NCBI GenBank assembly: GCA_038247115.1
Contig: JBBRVG010000015.1
Span: 1 to 56,166 of the forward strand
Source: Pseudaeromonas sp038247115
GTDB lineage: Bacteria; Pseudomonadota; Gammaproteobacteria; Enterobacterales; Aeromonadaceae
Direction of reading: 5' to 3'
DNA length: 56,166 nt
The position numbers were made by a program, and so were the translations under genes. This document shows, in pieces, positions 35,727-44,700 of this stretch (positions are counted from its first letter, which is position 1; each line of letters opens with the position of its first letter). Under the pieces are notes generated by a model. The model ran no database searches, was not told the DNA's origin, and worked only from the letters and a program-made list of their open reading frames with translations.

Positions 35727-36428
35727 ATGAAAGGCAAGATTGTTCAATGGAATGATGAGAAAGGATTTGGTTTTATTACCAATGACGATCTTTCGGAGCG
35801 CGTGTTTTTTCATATCTCAGCATTAAAGCACAGAGAGAGACGGCCGCAGGTGCAGGATGCGGTTATCTTTGAGGTGATGATCGATAGCCAGCAGCGGATG
35901 AAGGCGACCGAGGTTTATTTTGAAGGGGTAAGTCTGCAAGCGGTGAAACCCGCTGCAAAGAAGCCGCAACAACATGCCCGTCAATCCCGTGGCCCGCGTA
36001 TCATGCTTGAGCCGAAGAAGAGAACGACGGTAGATCATGTGCTGTTGCTGATTGCCTTCCTGTTTTTCGCCAGTGCTGGTTTACTGTTTTTCAAGACCAA
36101 TAATGTGGCGACTGCGATCCCCTTGGGGATTCCAGCACTCATCTTGCTGGCTATTTATAATCGGCAGAAGATCCCAGCCAGCAAACTCTTTACCTGTAAC
36201 CACTGCCGTTGCAATACGCCCTTTGATAGTCGCACCATTCGCGCCTGGAATCTGGGTGCCTTCAAACTCTATTGCTCGCGCTGCCATGCCGAATGGTTAC
36301 GCAATCGAACTAGTGGATATGACAATTCCTATACCGCCTCGAATAAAGGCAGTGGCTGCCTGGGTGCCTTATTGCTGATCCTGGCGCTGCCAATTGGCAT
36401 CTTAACCCTGACCCAGTGGTTTAGCTGA
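35727..36428 (+). CDS. cold-shock-domain membrane protein with zinc ribbon
   Basis: 233 residues. An N-terminal cold-shock domain (1-67) carries both RNP motifs, KGFGFI (12-17) and VFFHIS (26-31), and is followed by a basic linker. Two membrane helices (about 104-122 and 126-144) come next, then a four-cysteine zinc ribbon (C157, C160, C183, C186) and a last helix (about 211-230). The fusion suggests a nucleic-acid-binding module tethered to the inner membrane. The function is unknown. GGAG stands five bases before the ATG. Base composition is intermediate between the AT-rich genes to the left and the core genome. Confidence 0.75.
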   Translation: MKGKIVQWNDEKGFGFITNDDLSERVFFHISALKHRERRPQVQDAVIFEVMIDSQQRMKATEVYFEGVSLQAVKPAAKKPQQHARQSRGPRIMLEPKKRTTVDHVLLLIAFLFFASAGLLFFKTNNVATAIPLGIPALILLAIYNRQKIPASKLFTCNHCRCNTPFDSRTIRAWNLGAFKLYCSRCHAEWLRNRTSGYDNSYTASNKGSGCLGALLLILALPIGILTLTQWFS

Positions 36429-36484
36429 TTTAGTTTTACAGAGATAAAACCCATTATTATCCGCCACCATACACCGGAGCACTT

Positions 36485-36829
36485 ATGATCGACTGGTTTC
36501 AAAGCTTGCAAATCGATAGAGCCAACCTTGAATTGTCGCAAACCAAAGCGACGACCCGGAATAATGAATCCCATCTGGAAACATTAGAGGAGAAGATTGA
36601 TTCGCTCTATATCATGACCCTGGCGGCGCTCGAATTATTAAATGAGAAAGGAATTACCAAAACCCAGATCATGAACAAGATTGAAGAGATCGATCTGCGC
36701 GATGGCAAGAATGACGGCAAGGTATCCCAACCCACGGTCTGCCCGGACTGCGGCCACAAAATCAGCAAACGCCGCAGCAACTGCTTCTACTGCGGATCCC
36801 GAATTAATAGCTTCGGCTTTAATCGATAA
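36485..36829 (+). CDS. small coiled-coil zinc-ribbon protein
   Basis: 114 residues, not a family I recognise. Residues 25-70 are helical and probably coiled coil. A C-terminal zinc ribbon has CPDC (C86, C89) and CFYC (C100, C103). No signal peptide or membrane segment is present. GGAG precedes the ATG at 36485. It lies 56 bp after the cold-shock-domain membrane gene, likely in one operon. Confidence 0.65.
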   Translation: MIDWFQSLQIDRANLELSQTKATTRNNESHLETLEEKIDSLYIMTLAALELLNEKGITKTQIMNKIEEIDLRDGKNDGKVSQPTVCPDCGHKISKRRSNCFYCGSRINSFGFNR

Positions 36830-36890
36830 GATCAATTGGCCCATGTTCTGAATCAAATCACCTCATCCCCCATCATATTCCGAGTACCCG

Positions 36891-37487
36891 ATGAACAAAC
36901 TGCTCACCTTGATATGCCTCTGTCTTTGCATGGCAACTGGCTGTTCGAAAACGTCCCGCTTATGGGACACACCTGAATATTTTGAATCCATCGATTCATT
37001 CTCGATCAGTGAACAAAACAACTTACTGATCGTGGCTGGTGAACGGCACGCTTATCTATTTGATATCAGCGAGCCGCTTGAAAAAACGCTCAACTTGAGT
37101 CGCAGCATTAACTTCGCCCCCTCATTTAGCGCATTTAATCTGAGTACAACAGGTGAATTGACCGGCGATTTAACGCTGAGCATTGAGTCCACCACCCTAC
37201 CCGAAGCCACCCAGAGTACCTTGATTAAACTTGGCTTTTCCTCAGGCCAAACCATGACGGTGACGCACGCATTACATGGCAAACGCTATGCCTTAGAGAA
37301 AAACGAAAATTCAATCAAGCTGGAACACAAATATTCGGTATTAGTGAGAGAGGAAGAAGGTGTCATGACCAATGCCGGCAAAGTTGCGCTGACCCCGGGC
37401 ACTCTGGTGATCGATTCCGCTCTGGTCGTACCGACCACGGCGTTATGGGTAGGTCTTGGCGTCTATATGTACAGCAATAGCAACTAG
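36891..37487 (+). CDS. hypothetical lipoprotein
   Basis: 198 residues with a signal peptide ending in the lipobox MATGC (C18 lipidated). The mature part is beta-rich with no recognised domain. A hydrophobic stretch near the C-terminus (ALVVPTTALWVGLGVYMY) may insert in or lie on the membrane. It follows the zinc-ribbon gene by 61 bp on the same strand and may act with the membrane cold-shock protein. Confidence 0.6.
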   Translation: MNKLLTLICLCLCMATGCSKTSRLWDTPEYFESIDSFSISEQNNLLIVAGERHAYLFDISEPLEKTLNLSRSINFAPSFSAFNLSTTGELTGDLTLSIESTTLPEATQSTLIKLGFSSGQTMTVTHALHGKRYALEKNENSIKLEHKYSVLVREEEGVMTNAGKVALTPGTLVIDSALVVPTTALWVGLGVYMYSNSN

Positions 37488-37516
37488 CGAATCGCACATG
37501 ATTAAAGGCTCCTAAG

Positions 37517-37930
37517 ATGGATGAGGATATTTATTCCAATCTGGCGTTGATCCCTTTTACGCTGGCGGGTTTTACCTGGCATTCGGCGGAGCAGTATTTT
37601 CAGGCCGCTAAATTCACCGATGCCGAGATCATCCAGCGCATTCAGGCGTGCCCGAATCCATTTCGCTGTGCCTCGCTGGGACAGACCCGGCGCTTTAAAA
37701 TCCGCGACGATTGGGAAACCATCAAAGTGTCAGTGATGGAAACCGCGATCCGGGCGCGCTTTGCCCAGCACCCGGAATTAGCCCATCGCCTCACACTCAG
37801 CCGACACCCACTCTCCGACCACTCCGCCGCCGACTCCTTCTGGGGCCCCGGCGTCGATGGCCACGGCACCAATATGACCGGCCAAATCCTGATGCAAATC
37901 CGCCGCGAACTCCAAGCCAACCCGAAATAA
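37517..37930 (+). CDS. NADAR-domain protein (YbiA-like)
   Basis: 137 residues covering the NADAR fold: WHSAEQYFQAAKF (21-33), DWETIKVSVMETAIRARF, then DSFWGPGVDGHGTNMTGQIL and a closing LMQIRREL-type helix. NADAR proteins act as glycosidases on N-glycosides. Some, as partners of DarT-type toxins, remove ADP-ribose from guanine in DNA, while others take part in riboflavin-related metabolism. Here the residues around DHSAADSFWG vary from the common E-x-S-x-x-D form. It starts at ATG 37517 and lies 29 bp after the lipoprotein gene. GC content is near the host average, unlike the PARIS-like genes. Writer enzyme, if any, unknown. Confidence 0.78.
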   Translation: MDEDIYSNLALIPFTLAGFTWHSAEQYFQAAKFTDAEIIQRIQACPNPFRCASLGQTRRFKIRDDWETIKVSVMETAIRARFAQHPELAHRLTLSRHPLSDHSAADSFWGPGVDGHGTNMTGQILMQIRRELQANPK

Positions 37931-38014
37931 CAACTTCCATCTTCACGCTTTGAGCTTTCAATCTTCGATTTCAGTCTTCGGCTTTTAACCATCACCCACC
38001 GCCAAAGTCCGAAG

Positions 38015-38205
38015 CCGTCTGTCGGGCCGGGGGTGGGATGGCTGCAGCCGGTGCGCGGTCAGGATGACCGCAAGAGGGAGCGTCACGCCATGGATGGCGT
38101 GTGGCTCCCGGCCGGTGGAAGACATTCCGCAGCCCGGGGCCTTCCCGACAGTCGGCATAAACCCAGGCCAGGGATTGCCAAGGGGGAGGCCTTTTCCCCC
38201 TTGGC
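38015..38205 (-). repeat. hairpin-rich repeat element, copy 3 (inverted)
   Basis: Core at 38015-38155 (141 bp), inverted relative to copies 1 and 2, bounded by CCGTCTGTCGGG and CCCGACAGTCGG. The outside hairpin GCCAAGGGGGA-(7)-TCCCCCTTGGC is at 38177-38205, 21 bases from the core. It closes the right side of the accessory island. The gap 37931-38537 holds no gene. Confidence 0.85.
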
Positions 38206-38379
38206 CCGCCGCCGTTCGCCGGAGGTGAACAAAACGGCAATGTCTGCAAGGCGGAAACGGAACAAGTCGTTCCCGACGACGATGCAGGCGACACCGCAGC
38301 ATCCGTCGCGCGGTAAACGTTGGGCTTCGCCCAACTCAGCCCAACCTACTACCAATAGCCACAGCGCAGCAGCCCGGAG

Positions 38380-38443
38380 CCGTCTGTCGGGCCGGGCGGT
38401 GGTATGGCTGCAGCCGGTGCGCGGTCAAGATGACCGCAAGAGG
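38380..38443 (-). repeat. hairpin-rich repeat element, truncated copy 4
   Basis: It begins with CCGTCTGTCGGG and continues through the GCGGTCA-aga-TGACCGC hairpin, then loses similarity, so about half the core is missing. The 38302-38350 segment between it and copy 3 contains GTTGGGCTTCGCCCAAC, another palindrome. Confidence 0.7.
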
Positions 38444-38537
38444 TGCGCAGAGTCGCCTCATCGCCAATGTAGGCCGGGAATGGCCAGAGGGAGTCCCCTG
38501 GTTAGCGTTTGCGGGCAACCAGGGGAGTGTCTGATGC

Positions 38538-39539
38538 TCAGGAAGCGGAGTATTCCACTTCGTTGCCTGTGGGGGTGCCGGCGGCAAAGGCCTTGACGTT
38601 ATCGAGGGTGGTGGTGGCGATGGCCAGCAGGGCTTCGCGGGTCAGGAAGGCCTGGTGGCCGGTAAACAGCACGTTATGGCAGGCCGAGAGGCGGCGGAAG
38701 GTGTCATCGGTGATCACCTCGTTGGATTTGTCCTCGAAGAAAAGCTCCTGCTCCTCCTCGTAGACGTCGAGACCCAGCGCCCCTATCTTCCCCTGCTTCA
38801 GCGCCTCGATGGCAGCGAGTGAATCCAGTAAGGCGCCACGGCTGGTATTGATGATCATGACCCCCTCTTTCATCTTGGCAAAGGCCTCGGCGCCCAGCAG
38901 GTGGTAGTTCTCCTTGAACAGGGGGCAGTGCAAGCTGATGACATCCGATTGTTTGAACAGGGTGTCGAGATCCACATACTCGGCGCCCAGCTCCAGCGCT
39001 GCTGGATTCGGGTAGGGATCGTTGACCAGCAGACGCATGCCGAAGCCGTTGAGGATGCGCAGGGCGGCGATACCTATCTTGCCTGTGCCTATGATGCCCG
39101 CGGTGCGACCATGCATGTTGAAACCGACCAGGCCCTCCAGCGAGAAGTTGGCGTCACGGGTACGCTGATAGGCCTTATGGATGCGGCGGTTGAGCGCCAT
39201 CATCATGCCGACGGCGTGTTCGGCGGTGGCCTCCGGCGAGTAGGCAGGGACTCGTAGCACCTTGATGCCTAGCTCCTTGGCAGCCTGCAGATCCACGTTG
39301 TTGTAACCGGCGCAGCGCATGGCGAGTAGCTTGGTACCATTGTTGGCCAAGTCGGTCAGTACGGCGCGACTGATATCGTCGTTAACGAAGGCGCAGACCA
39401 CTGGATAACCATGAGCCAGACGGCTGGTCTTGCTGTCCAGGCGGACGTCAAAGTAGTCGATCTGGTAGCCATACTGGGCATTGGCCAGGTCGAAGTGATC
39501 GCTGTCGTAGCCCTTGGCGCTGAACATGGCAATTTTCAT
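38538..39539 (-). CDS. ldhA: D-lactate dehydrogenase, fermentative
   Basis: 333 residues (E. coli LdhA 329). It reduces pyruvate to D-lactate with NADH in the cytoplasm. The NAD-binding motif is GIIGTGKIG, the catalytic arginine and glutamate lie in INTSRGALLD and the LDVYEEE region, and the catalytic histidine is in FTGHQAFLT. The start MKIAMFSAKGYD at 39539 is family-like and has GGAGG eight bases upstream. A longer in-frame start at 39674 is rejected. It is monocistronic. Confidence 0.94.
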   Translation of the reverse strand: MKIAMFSAKGYDSDHFDLANAQYGYQIDYFDVRLDSKTSRLAHGYPVVCAFVNDDISRAVLTDLANNGTKLLAMRCAGYNNVDLQAAKELGIKVLRVPAYSPEATAEHAVGMMMALNRRIHKAYQRTRDANFSLEGLVGFNMHGRTAGIIGTGKIGIAALRILNGFGMRLLVNDPYPNPAALELGAEYVDLDTLFKQSDVISLHCPLFKENYHLLGAEAFAKMKEGVMIINTSRGALLDSLAAIEALKQGKIGALGLDVYEEEQELFFEDKSNEVITDDTFRRLSACHNVLFTGHQAFLTREALLAIATTTLDNVKAFAAGTPTGNEVEYSAS

Positions 39540-39874
39540 CTTATCCCTCCCGGTTGATATCACATAAGAGTTCCCTGATGGTGTCAGGTCAAGGGTGCTG
39601 ATGGAGCGTACCTGCAAAGCGCTCACCGGCGTTGGCGTGACGACAAGAGGAACTGTCGTGCTGTCAGACAGCAATAAGGTGTCACTTGGCTAACCACTCT
39701 AAACCCGGATAGCGTCGTTGCAAATCCCTATTGACTCTAGGGGTCAAGAAAGCGCCTATCCAGCATGGAATCATTTGCGCCTCGACGCTCGCAGGGTATG
39801 CTCACTGCATCCAACATCCTTGCGGCTTTGCCCGCACCAGAGCGGCATCGCATCCGCCCCTATCAGGAGAGATC
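39540..39874. other. divergent intergenic region ldhA / ABM gene
   Basis: 335 bp without a gene. One imperfect operator-like element TTGAC-tctaggg-GTCAA lies at 39731-39747. No clear promoter pair was identified for either flanking gene. Confidence 0.3.
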
Positions 39875-40204
39875 ATGACTCAGCGCGTCTACTGTATTGC
39901 CCAATTCGAGCCCAAGCCGGGCAAGCTGGAAGAGTTATTTCGCGTGCTGCAGGCACTGGAGCCGGAGACCCTGCGCGAAGAGGGCTGCATCCAGTACCGC
40001 ATCACCCGTCATATCCCCAGCCCGTTTGCCGAGGGCACCAGCTTCCCTCTGGTGTTCAACGAAATCTGGGCCGATATGGCGGTGTTTGAAGCCCATTGCC
40101 AGAAGCCCTATATCCAGCGCTTCTTCGACGAGCAGTGCATCAGCGCCGATGGCCTGGTCGCCCAATGGAATGTCTGTGTCTACAGCGACGAGCTGCCCGC
40201 ATAA
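39875..40204 (+). CDS. antibiotic biosynthesis monooxygenase (ABM) domain protein
   Basis: 109 residues, a single ferredoxin-like ABM domain. Motifs are YCIAQFEPKPGKLEEL, LREEGCIQYRI (EpGC-type), FNEIWADMAVFEAH and the C-terminal WNVCVYSDELPA. Relatives (YgiN-like) act on quinols or quinone-like substrates, or quench autoinducers. The substrate here is unknown. CAGGAGAG precedes the ATG. An in-frame extension upstream to 39731 is unlikely. A 19-bp tandem duplication covers the last codons and the stop. Confidence 0.8.
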   Translation: MTQRVYCIAQFEPKPGKLEELFRVLQALEPETLREEGCIQYRITRHIPSPFAEGTSFPLVFNEIWADMAVFEAHCQKPYIQRFFDEQCISADGLVAQWNVCVYSDELPA

Positions 40205-40226
40205 GCGCGAGCTGCCCGCATAAGCA
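40189..40226 (+). repeat. 19-bp tandem duplication at the end of the ABM gene
   Basis: CGAGCTGCCCGCATAAGCG is followed directly by CGAGCTGCCCGCATAAGCA. The first unit holds the last codons and the stop codon, so the duplicate is noncoding and does not alter the protein. Confidence 0.8.
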
Positions 40227-40256
40227 CCAGCGGTCGGAATGAGCACCGAGCAGACG

Positions 40257-40286
40257 AAAAAAAACCCGCCATCGGCGGGTTTTTTT
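40257..40286. terminator. bidirectional intrinsic terminator
   Basis: AAAAAAACCCGCC - atc - GGCGGGTTTTTTT between the convergent ABM gene and gltD copy 2. It has A/T runs on both sides, so it works for both strands. Confidence 0.9.
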
Positions 40287-40303
40287 ATGCCAGCAGGCAG
40301 CGC

Positions 40304-41770
40304 TTAGCGCGGCAGCGTGCTGGAGCCCATCAGGAACTGGTCCACTTCGCGGGCGCACTGACGGCCTTCGCGAATCGCCCAGACCACCAGGGATTGACCG
40401 CGACGGATGTCACCGGCGGCAAATACCTTAGGCTTGGAGGTGGCATAGCAGCCCACGCCATCGGTGGTGGCCTTGGCATTGCCACGGCCATCCTTGTCGA
40501 TACCGAAGCTATCCAGCACCTTGGTCAGCGGCTGGGTAAAGCCCATGGCCAGGAACACCAGATCCGCCTTCAGCTCGAACTCGGAGCCGGCGATTTCCAC
40601 CAGCTTGCCATCCACGAACTCGACCTTGACCAGCTTGAGAGCGGTCAACTTGCCGTTTTCACCGATGAACTCCTTGGTGGAGACGGCGAACTCACGGACA
40701 CAGCCTTCGTCGTGGGAGGAAGAGGTGCGCATCTTGAGCGGCCAGTAGGGCCAGGTCAGCGCCTTGTTCTCTTGCTCCGGCGGTTGTGGCATCACTTCCA
40801 ACTGGGTGATGGAGGCAGCGCCATGACGGTTGGAGGTACCGACGCAATCCGAGCCGGTATCACCACCACCAATCACCACCACATGCTTGCCCGCGGCGTG
40901 GATCGGGTTCTTGTTGTCGCCCGCCACTTCCTTGTTCTGGGGAATGAGGAACTCCAGAGCAAAGTGAATGCCGGAATTCTCACGACCCGGAACCGGCAGA
41001 TCCCGCGGCGTCTCGGAGCCACCAGTCAGGATCACAGCGTCAAACTGGGCATCCAGCTCGGCCGGAGTCACCAGTGTGGTGGCATCGTTGACCACGCCCT
41101 TGGGCAGGTCTTTATCGCTGCACACTAGCGTCTTGGTCTTGATGGTGACGCCTTCGGCAACCAGCTGGGCGACGCGACGGTCGATGACCGACTTGTCGAG
41201 CTTGAAGTCCGGGATGCCGTAGCGCAGCAGACCACCGACCCGATCGTTCTTCTCGAACAGGGTGACGTCGTGACCGACGCGAGCCAGCTGCTGAGCCGCT
41301 GCCAGACCCGCAGGACCGGCGCCAACCACAGCCACCTTCTTGCCGGTTTTCACGGCAGCCGGTTGCGGCAGAACCCAGCCATTTTCCCAGGCGCGATCAA
41401 TGATGGCGCGTTCGATGGACTTGATGCCCACCGGCGCGGCATTGATGCCCAGAGTACAGGCCGCTTCACAGGGGGCCGGACAGATCCGGCCTGTGAATTC
41501 GGGGAAGTTGTTGGTGGAGTGCAGCACCTTGATCGCCTGCTGCCAGTTGCCACGGTAGACCAGATCATTCCAGTCCGGAATGATGTTGTTCACCGGGCAG
41601 CCGTTGTTGCAGAACGGGATACCACAATCCATGCAGCGGGCGCCCTGCTGCTTGGCTTCTTCTACGGTCAGGGTTGGCACGAACTCGCCATAGTGTTTGA
41701 CGCGCTCAGCAACCGGGGCGTAGGTCTCTTTGACTCGCTCGAATTCGAGAAAACCGGTTGGCTTACCCAT
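40304..41770 (-). CDS. gltD: glutamate synthase small subunit, second divergent copy
   Basis: A 488-residue beta subunit of GOGAT from a different branch than the copy at 18.4-19.8 kb. Start MGKPTGFLEFERVKETYAPV is typical of the group found with about 1500-residue GltB. Iron-sulfur cysteines are in CMDCGIPFCNNGCP and CPAPCEAACTLG. FAD motif VAVVGAGPAGLA, NADPH motif VVVIGGGDTGSDC, and FAAGDIRRGQSLVVWAI near the end. Its ATG shares one base with the TAA of the upstream gltB (TAATG), so translation is coupled. It ends 18 bases before a bidirectional terminator. Confidence 0.95.
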   Translation of the reverse strand: MGKPTGFLEFERVKETYAPVAERVKHYGEFVPTLTVEEAKQQGARCMDCGIPFCNNGCPVNNIIPDWNDLVYRGNWQQAIKVLHSTNNFPEFTGRICPAPCEAACTLGINAAPVGIKSIERAIIDRAWENGWVLPQPAAVKTGKKVAVVGAGPAGLAAAQQLARVGHDVTLFEKNDRVGGLLRYGIPDFKLDKSVIDRRVAQLVAEGVTIKTKTLVCSDKDLPKGVVNDATTLVTPAELDAQFDAVILTGGSETPRDLPVPGRENSGIHFALEFLIPQNKEVAGDNKNPIHAAGKHVVVIGGGDTGSDCVGTSNRHGAASITQLEVMPQPPEQENKALTWPYWPLKMRTSSSHDEGCVREFAVSTKEFIGENGKLTALKLVKVEFVDGKLVEIAGSEFELKADLVFLAMGFTQPLTKVLDSFGIDKDGRGNAKATTDGVGCYATSKPKVFAAGDIRRGQSLVVWAIREGRQCAREVDQFLMGSSTLPR

Positions 41771-44700
41771 TACGCAATCTCCTTCTGCTGTTGCTTGGCC
41801 GCTGCCATTTCCGTCAGGGCGCGGCGGTATTCATTCGGATAGACCTTGACGAACTTGCCACGGTAGCTGTCCCAATCGGCCAGGATGGACTTGGCGCGCG
41901 GGCTACCGGTGAGCTCGGCGTGCTGGGCGATGAGGCCCTTGAGCAGCACTTCGTCGGCCTGTTCCAGATGCAGGGGCTCATCCTTGGCTTGTTGCGCAGC
42001 TGGCAGTACCTTCTCCAGCGCGACTTGCGCCAGGTTGCAGCGCTCGACGAAGGTTTCATCTTCATCCAGCACGTAGGCGATACCGCCGGACATGCCCGCC
42101 GCAAAGTTGCGGCCGGTTTGTCCCAGCACCACCACAGTACCACCTGTCATGTATTCGCAACCGTGATCACCGACCCCTTCAACTACAGCAGTACCACCGG
42201 AGTTACGGACGCAGAAGCGCTCGCCGGCGACACCATTGAGGAAGGCTTCGCCGTCGGTGGCACCGTACATGACGGTGTTGCCGCAGATGATGTTGCGGGA
42301 TGGCTCCGGCGTGAAGGCATCACTCGGACGAATGATGACCCGGCCACCGGACAGACCCTTGGCGACGTAGTCGTTACCCTCGCCCACCAGCTCCAGGGTG
42401 ATACCCTTGGCCAGGAAGGCAGCAAAACTCTGACCGGCGGTGCCGTTCAGGCGCACCTGTATGGTGCCGACCGGCAGACCGGCGTTGCCGTAACGCTTGG
42501 CCACCTCACCGGAGAGCATGGAGCCCACGGTGCGGTTGATGTTCTTGACTGGCAGTTCAATCTTGACCGCTTCACCCTTCTCCAGCGCCGGTTTGGCCAA
42601 GGCCACCAGTTGCTGATCCAGCGCTTTTTCCAGCGCATGGTCCTGGGTTTCGGTGTGCAGACGAGCCACAGAAGCCGGAACGTCCGGTTGGAAGAAGATC
42701 TTGGAGAAGTCCAGACCCTGAGCCTTCCAGTGTTCGACACCGACGCGCTTGTCCAGCAGGTCGGAGCGACCGATCAGGTCTTCGAACTTGCGGATGCCCA
42801 TTTCGGCCATCAGCTGACGCACTTCTTCAGCGACGAAGAAGAAATAGTTGACCACATGTTCAGGCTGACCGGTGAAGCGCTTGCGCAGCTCCGGATCCTG
42901 AGTCGCCACGCCCACCGGACAGGTGTTCAGGTGGCACTTACGCATCATGATACAGCCCTGCACCACCAGCGGCGCCGTGGCAAAGCCGAACTCGTCAGCC
43001 CCCAGCAGAGCTCCTATGATGACGTCACGGCCGGTCTTCATCTGACCATCAACCTGGACGCGGATACGGCTACGCAGTTGGTTCAGAACCAGAGTCTGCT
43101 GGGTTTCCGCCAGGCCCAGCTCCCAGGAGGAACCGGCATGCTTGATGGAAGACTGCGGCGAAGCCCCGGTACCACCATCGTGACCGGCGATGACCACATG
43201 GTCCGCCTTGGCCTTGGAGACACCGGCAGCCACGGTACCCACACCCACTTCCGACACCAGCTTCACAGAGATGGAGGCGGCAGAGTTGACGTTCTTCAGA
43301 TCGTGGATCAGCTGGGCCAAATCCTCGATGGAGTAGATGTCATGGTGCGGCGGCGGGGAGATGAGGCCCACACCTGGCACTGAGTGACGCAGGAAGCCGA
43401 TATATTCGGAAACCTTGTGACCCGGCAGCTGACCACCTTCACCCGGCTTGGCGCCCTGGGCCATCTTGATCTGGATCTGGTCGGCATTGACCAGGTATTC
43501 GGCGGTCACACCGAAACGGCCGGACGCGACCTGCTTGATGGCAGAGCGCAGGCTGTCACCGGCTTCCAGTTGCAGATCCCGCTCGATGCGCGAGGCACCG
43601 ATGATTTCGGACAACAGGGTCGGCTGGCTAACCGGAATGAAGCGCTTGGCATCTTCGCCGCCTTCACCGGTATTGGACTTGCCGCCAATCCGGTTCATGG
43701 CCACAGCCAGGGTGGTGTGCGCTTCGGTGGAGATGGAGCCCAGCGACATGGCGCCGGTGGCGAAACGCTTGACGATCTCCTTGGCGGATTCGACTTCGTC
43801 CAGCGGAACCGGCTCTGCCGCCTTCTTGATCTCGAACAGGCCACGCAAGGTCAGGTGACGCTTGCTCTGGTCGTTGATGATCTGGGCGTATTCCTTGTAG
43901 TTGTCAAACTTGCCGCTACGGGTGGCGTGCTGCAGCTTGGCAATGGCGTCCGGCGTCCACATGTGTTCTTCACCGCGGATACGGAACGCGTAGTCACCAC
44001 CGGCATCCAGCATCTCGGCCAGTACCGGATCGGCGGAGAAGGCGGCATCGTGCAGACGAATGGCTTCTTCGGCGACTTCAAACAGACCGATCCCTTCCAC
44101 GTTGGACGGGGTGCCGGTGAAGTACTTCTCGACGAAGGCCTTCTGCAGACCCACGGCTTCGAAGATCTGGGCGCCTGTGTAGGACATGTAGGTGGAGATA
44201 CCCATCTTGGACATCACCTTGCACAGACCCTTACCCACCGCCTTGGTGAAGTTCTTCACATACTTCTCGGCTTTCTCGGCATCGCCTTGCGCCATTTGAC
44301 GCAGGGTCTCGACCGCCAGCCAAGGGTGAATGGCTTCGGCGCCGTAACCACCCAGCAGGGCGAAGTGGTGCACTTCACGGGCAGAGCCGGTTTCCACCAC
44401 CAGACCTGTGCTGGTCCGCAGACCGCGCTTGACCAGACGCTGGTGCACGGCAGAAGTCGCCAGCAGTGCCGGGATCGCCAGTTGACCCCTGGCCACCTTG
44501 CGGTCGGAGAGGATCAGGATGTTGGAGCCATGCTTGACCGCATCTTCGGCTTCAGCAGCCAGCGAGGCCAGACGGGCTTCGATGCCCTCTTTACCCCAGG
44601 CCAGCGGATAGGTGATATCCAGCTCGTGGGAGCGGAACTTGTTACCGGTGAATTGCTCGATATCGCGGATCTTTTCCATCTGCTTGGCAGAGAGGACCGG

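Noticed and set aside
29079..38155. CRISPR array
   Set aside because: The repeats are few, 142 bp long, far apart and in both orientations. There are no cas genes.
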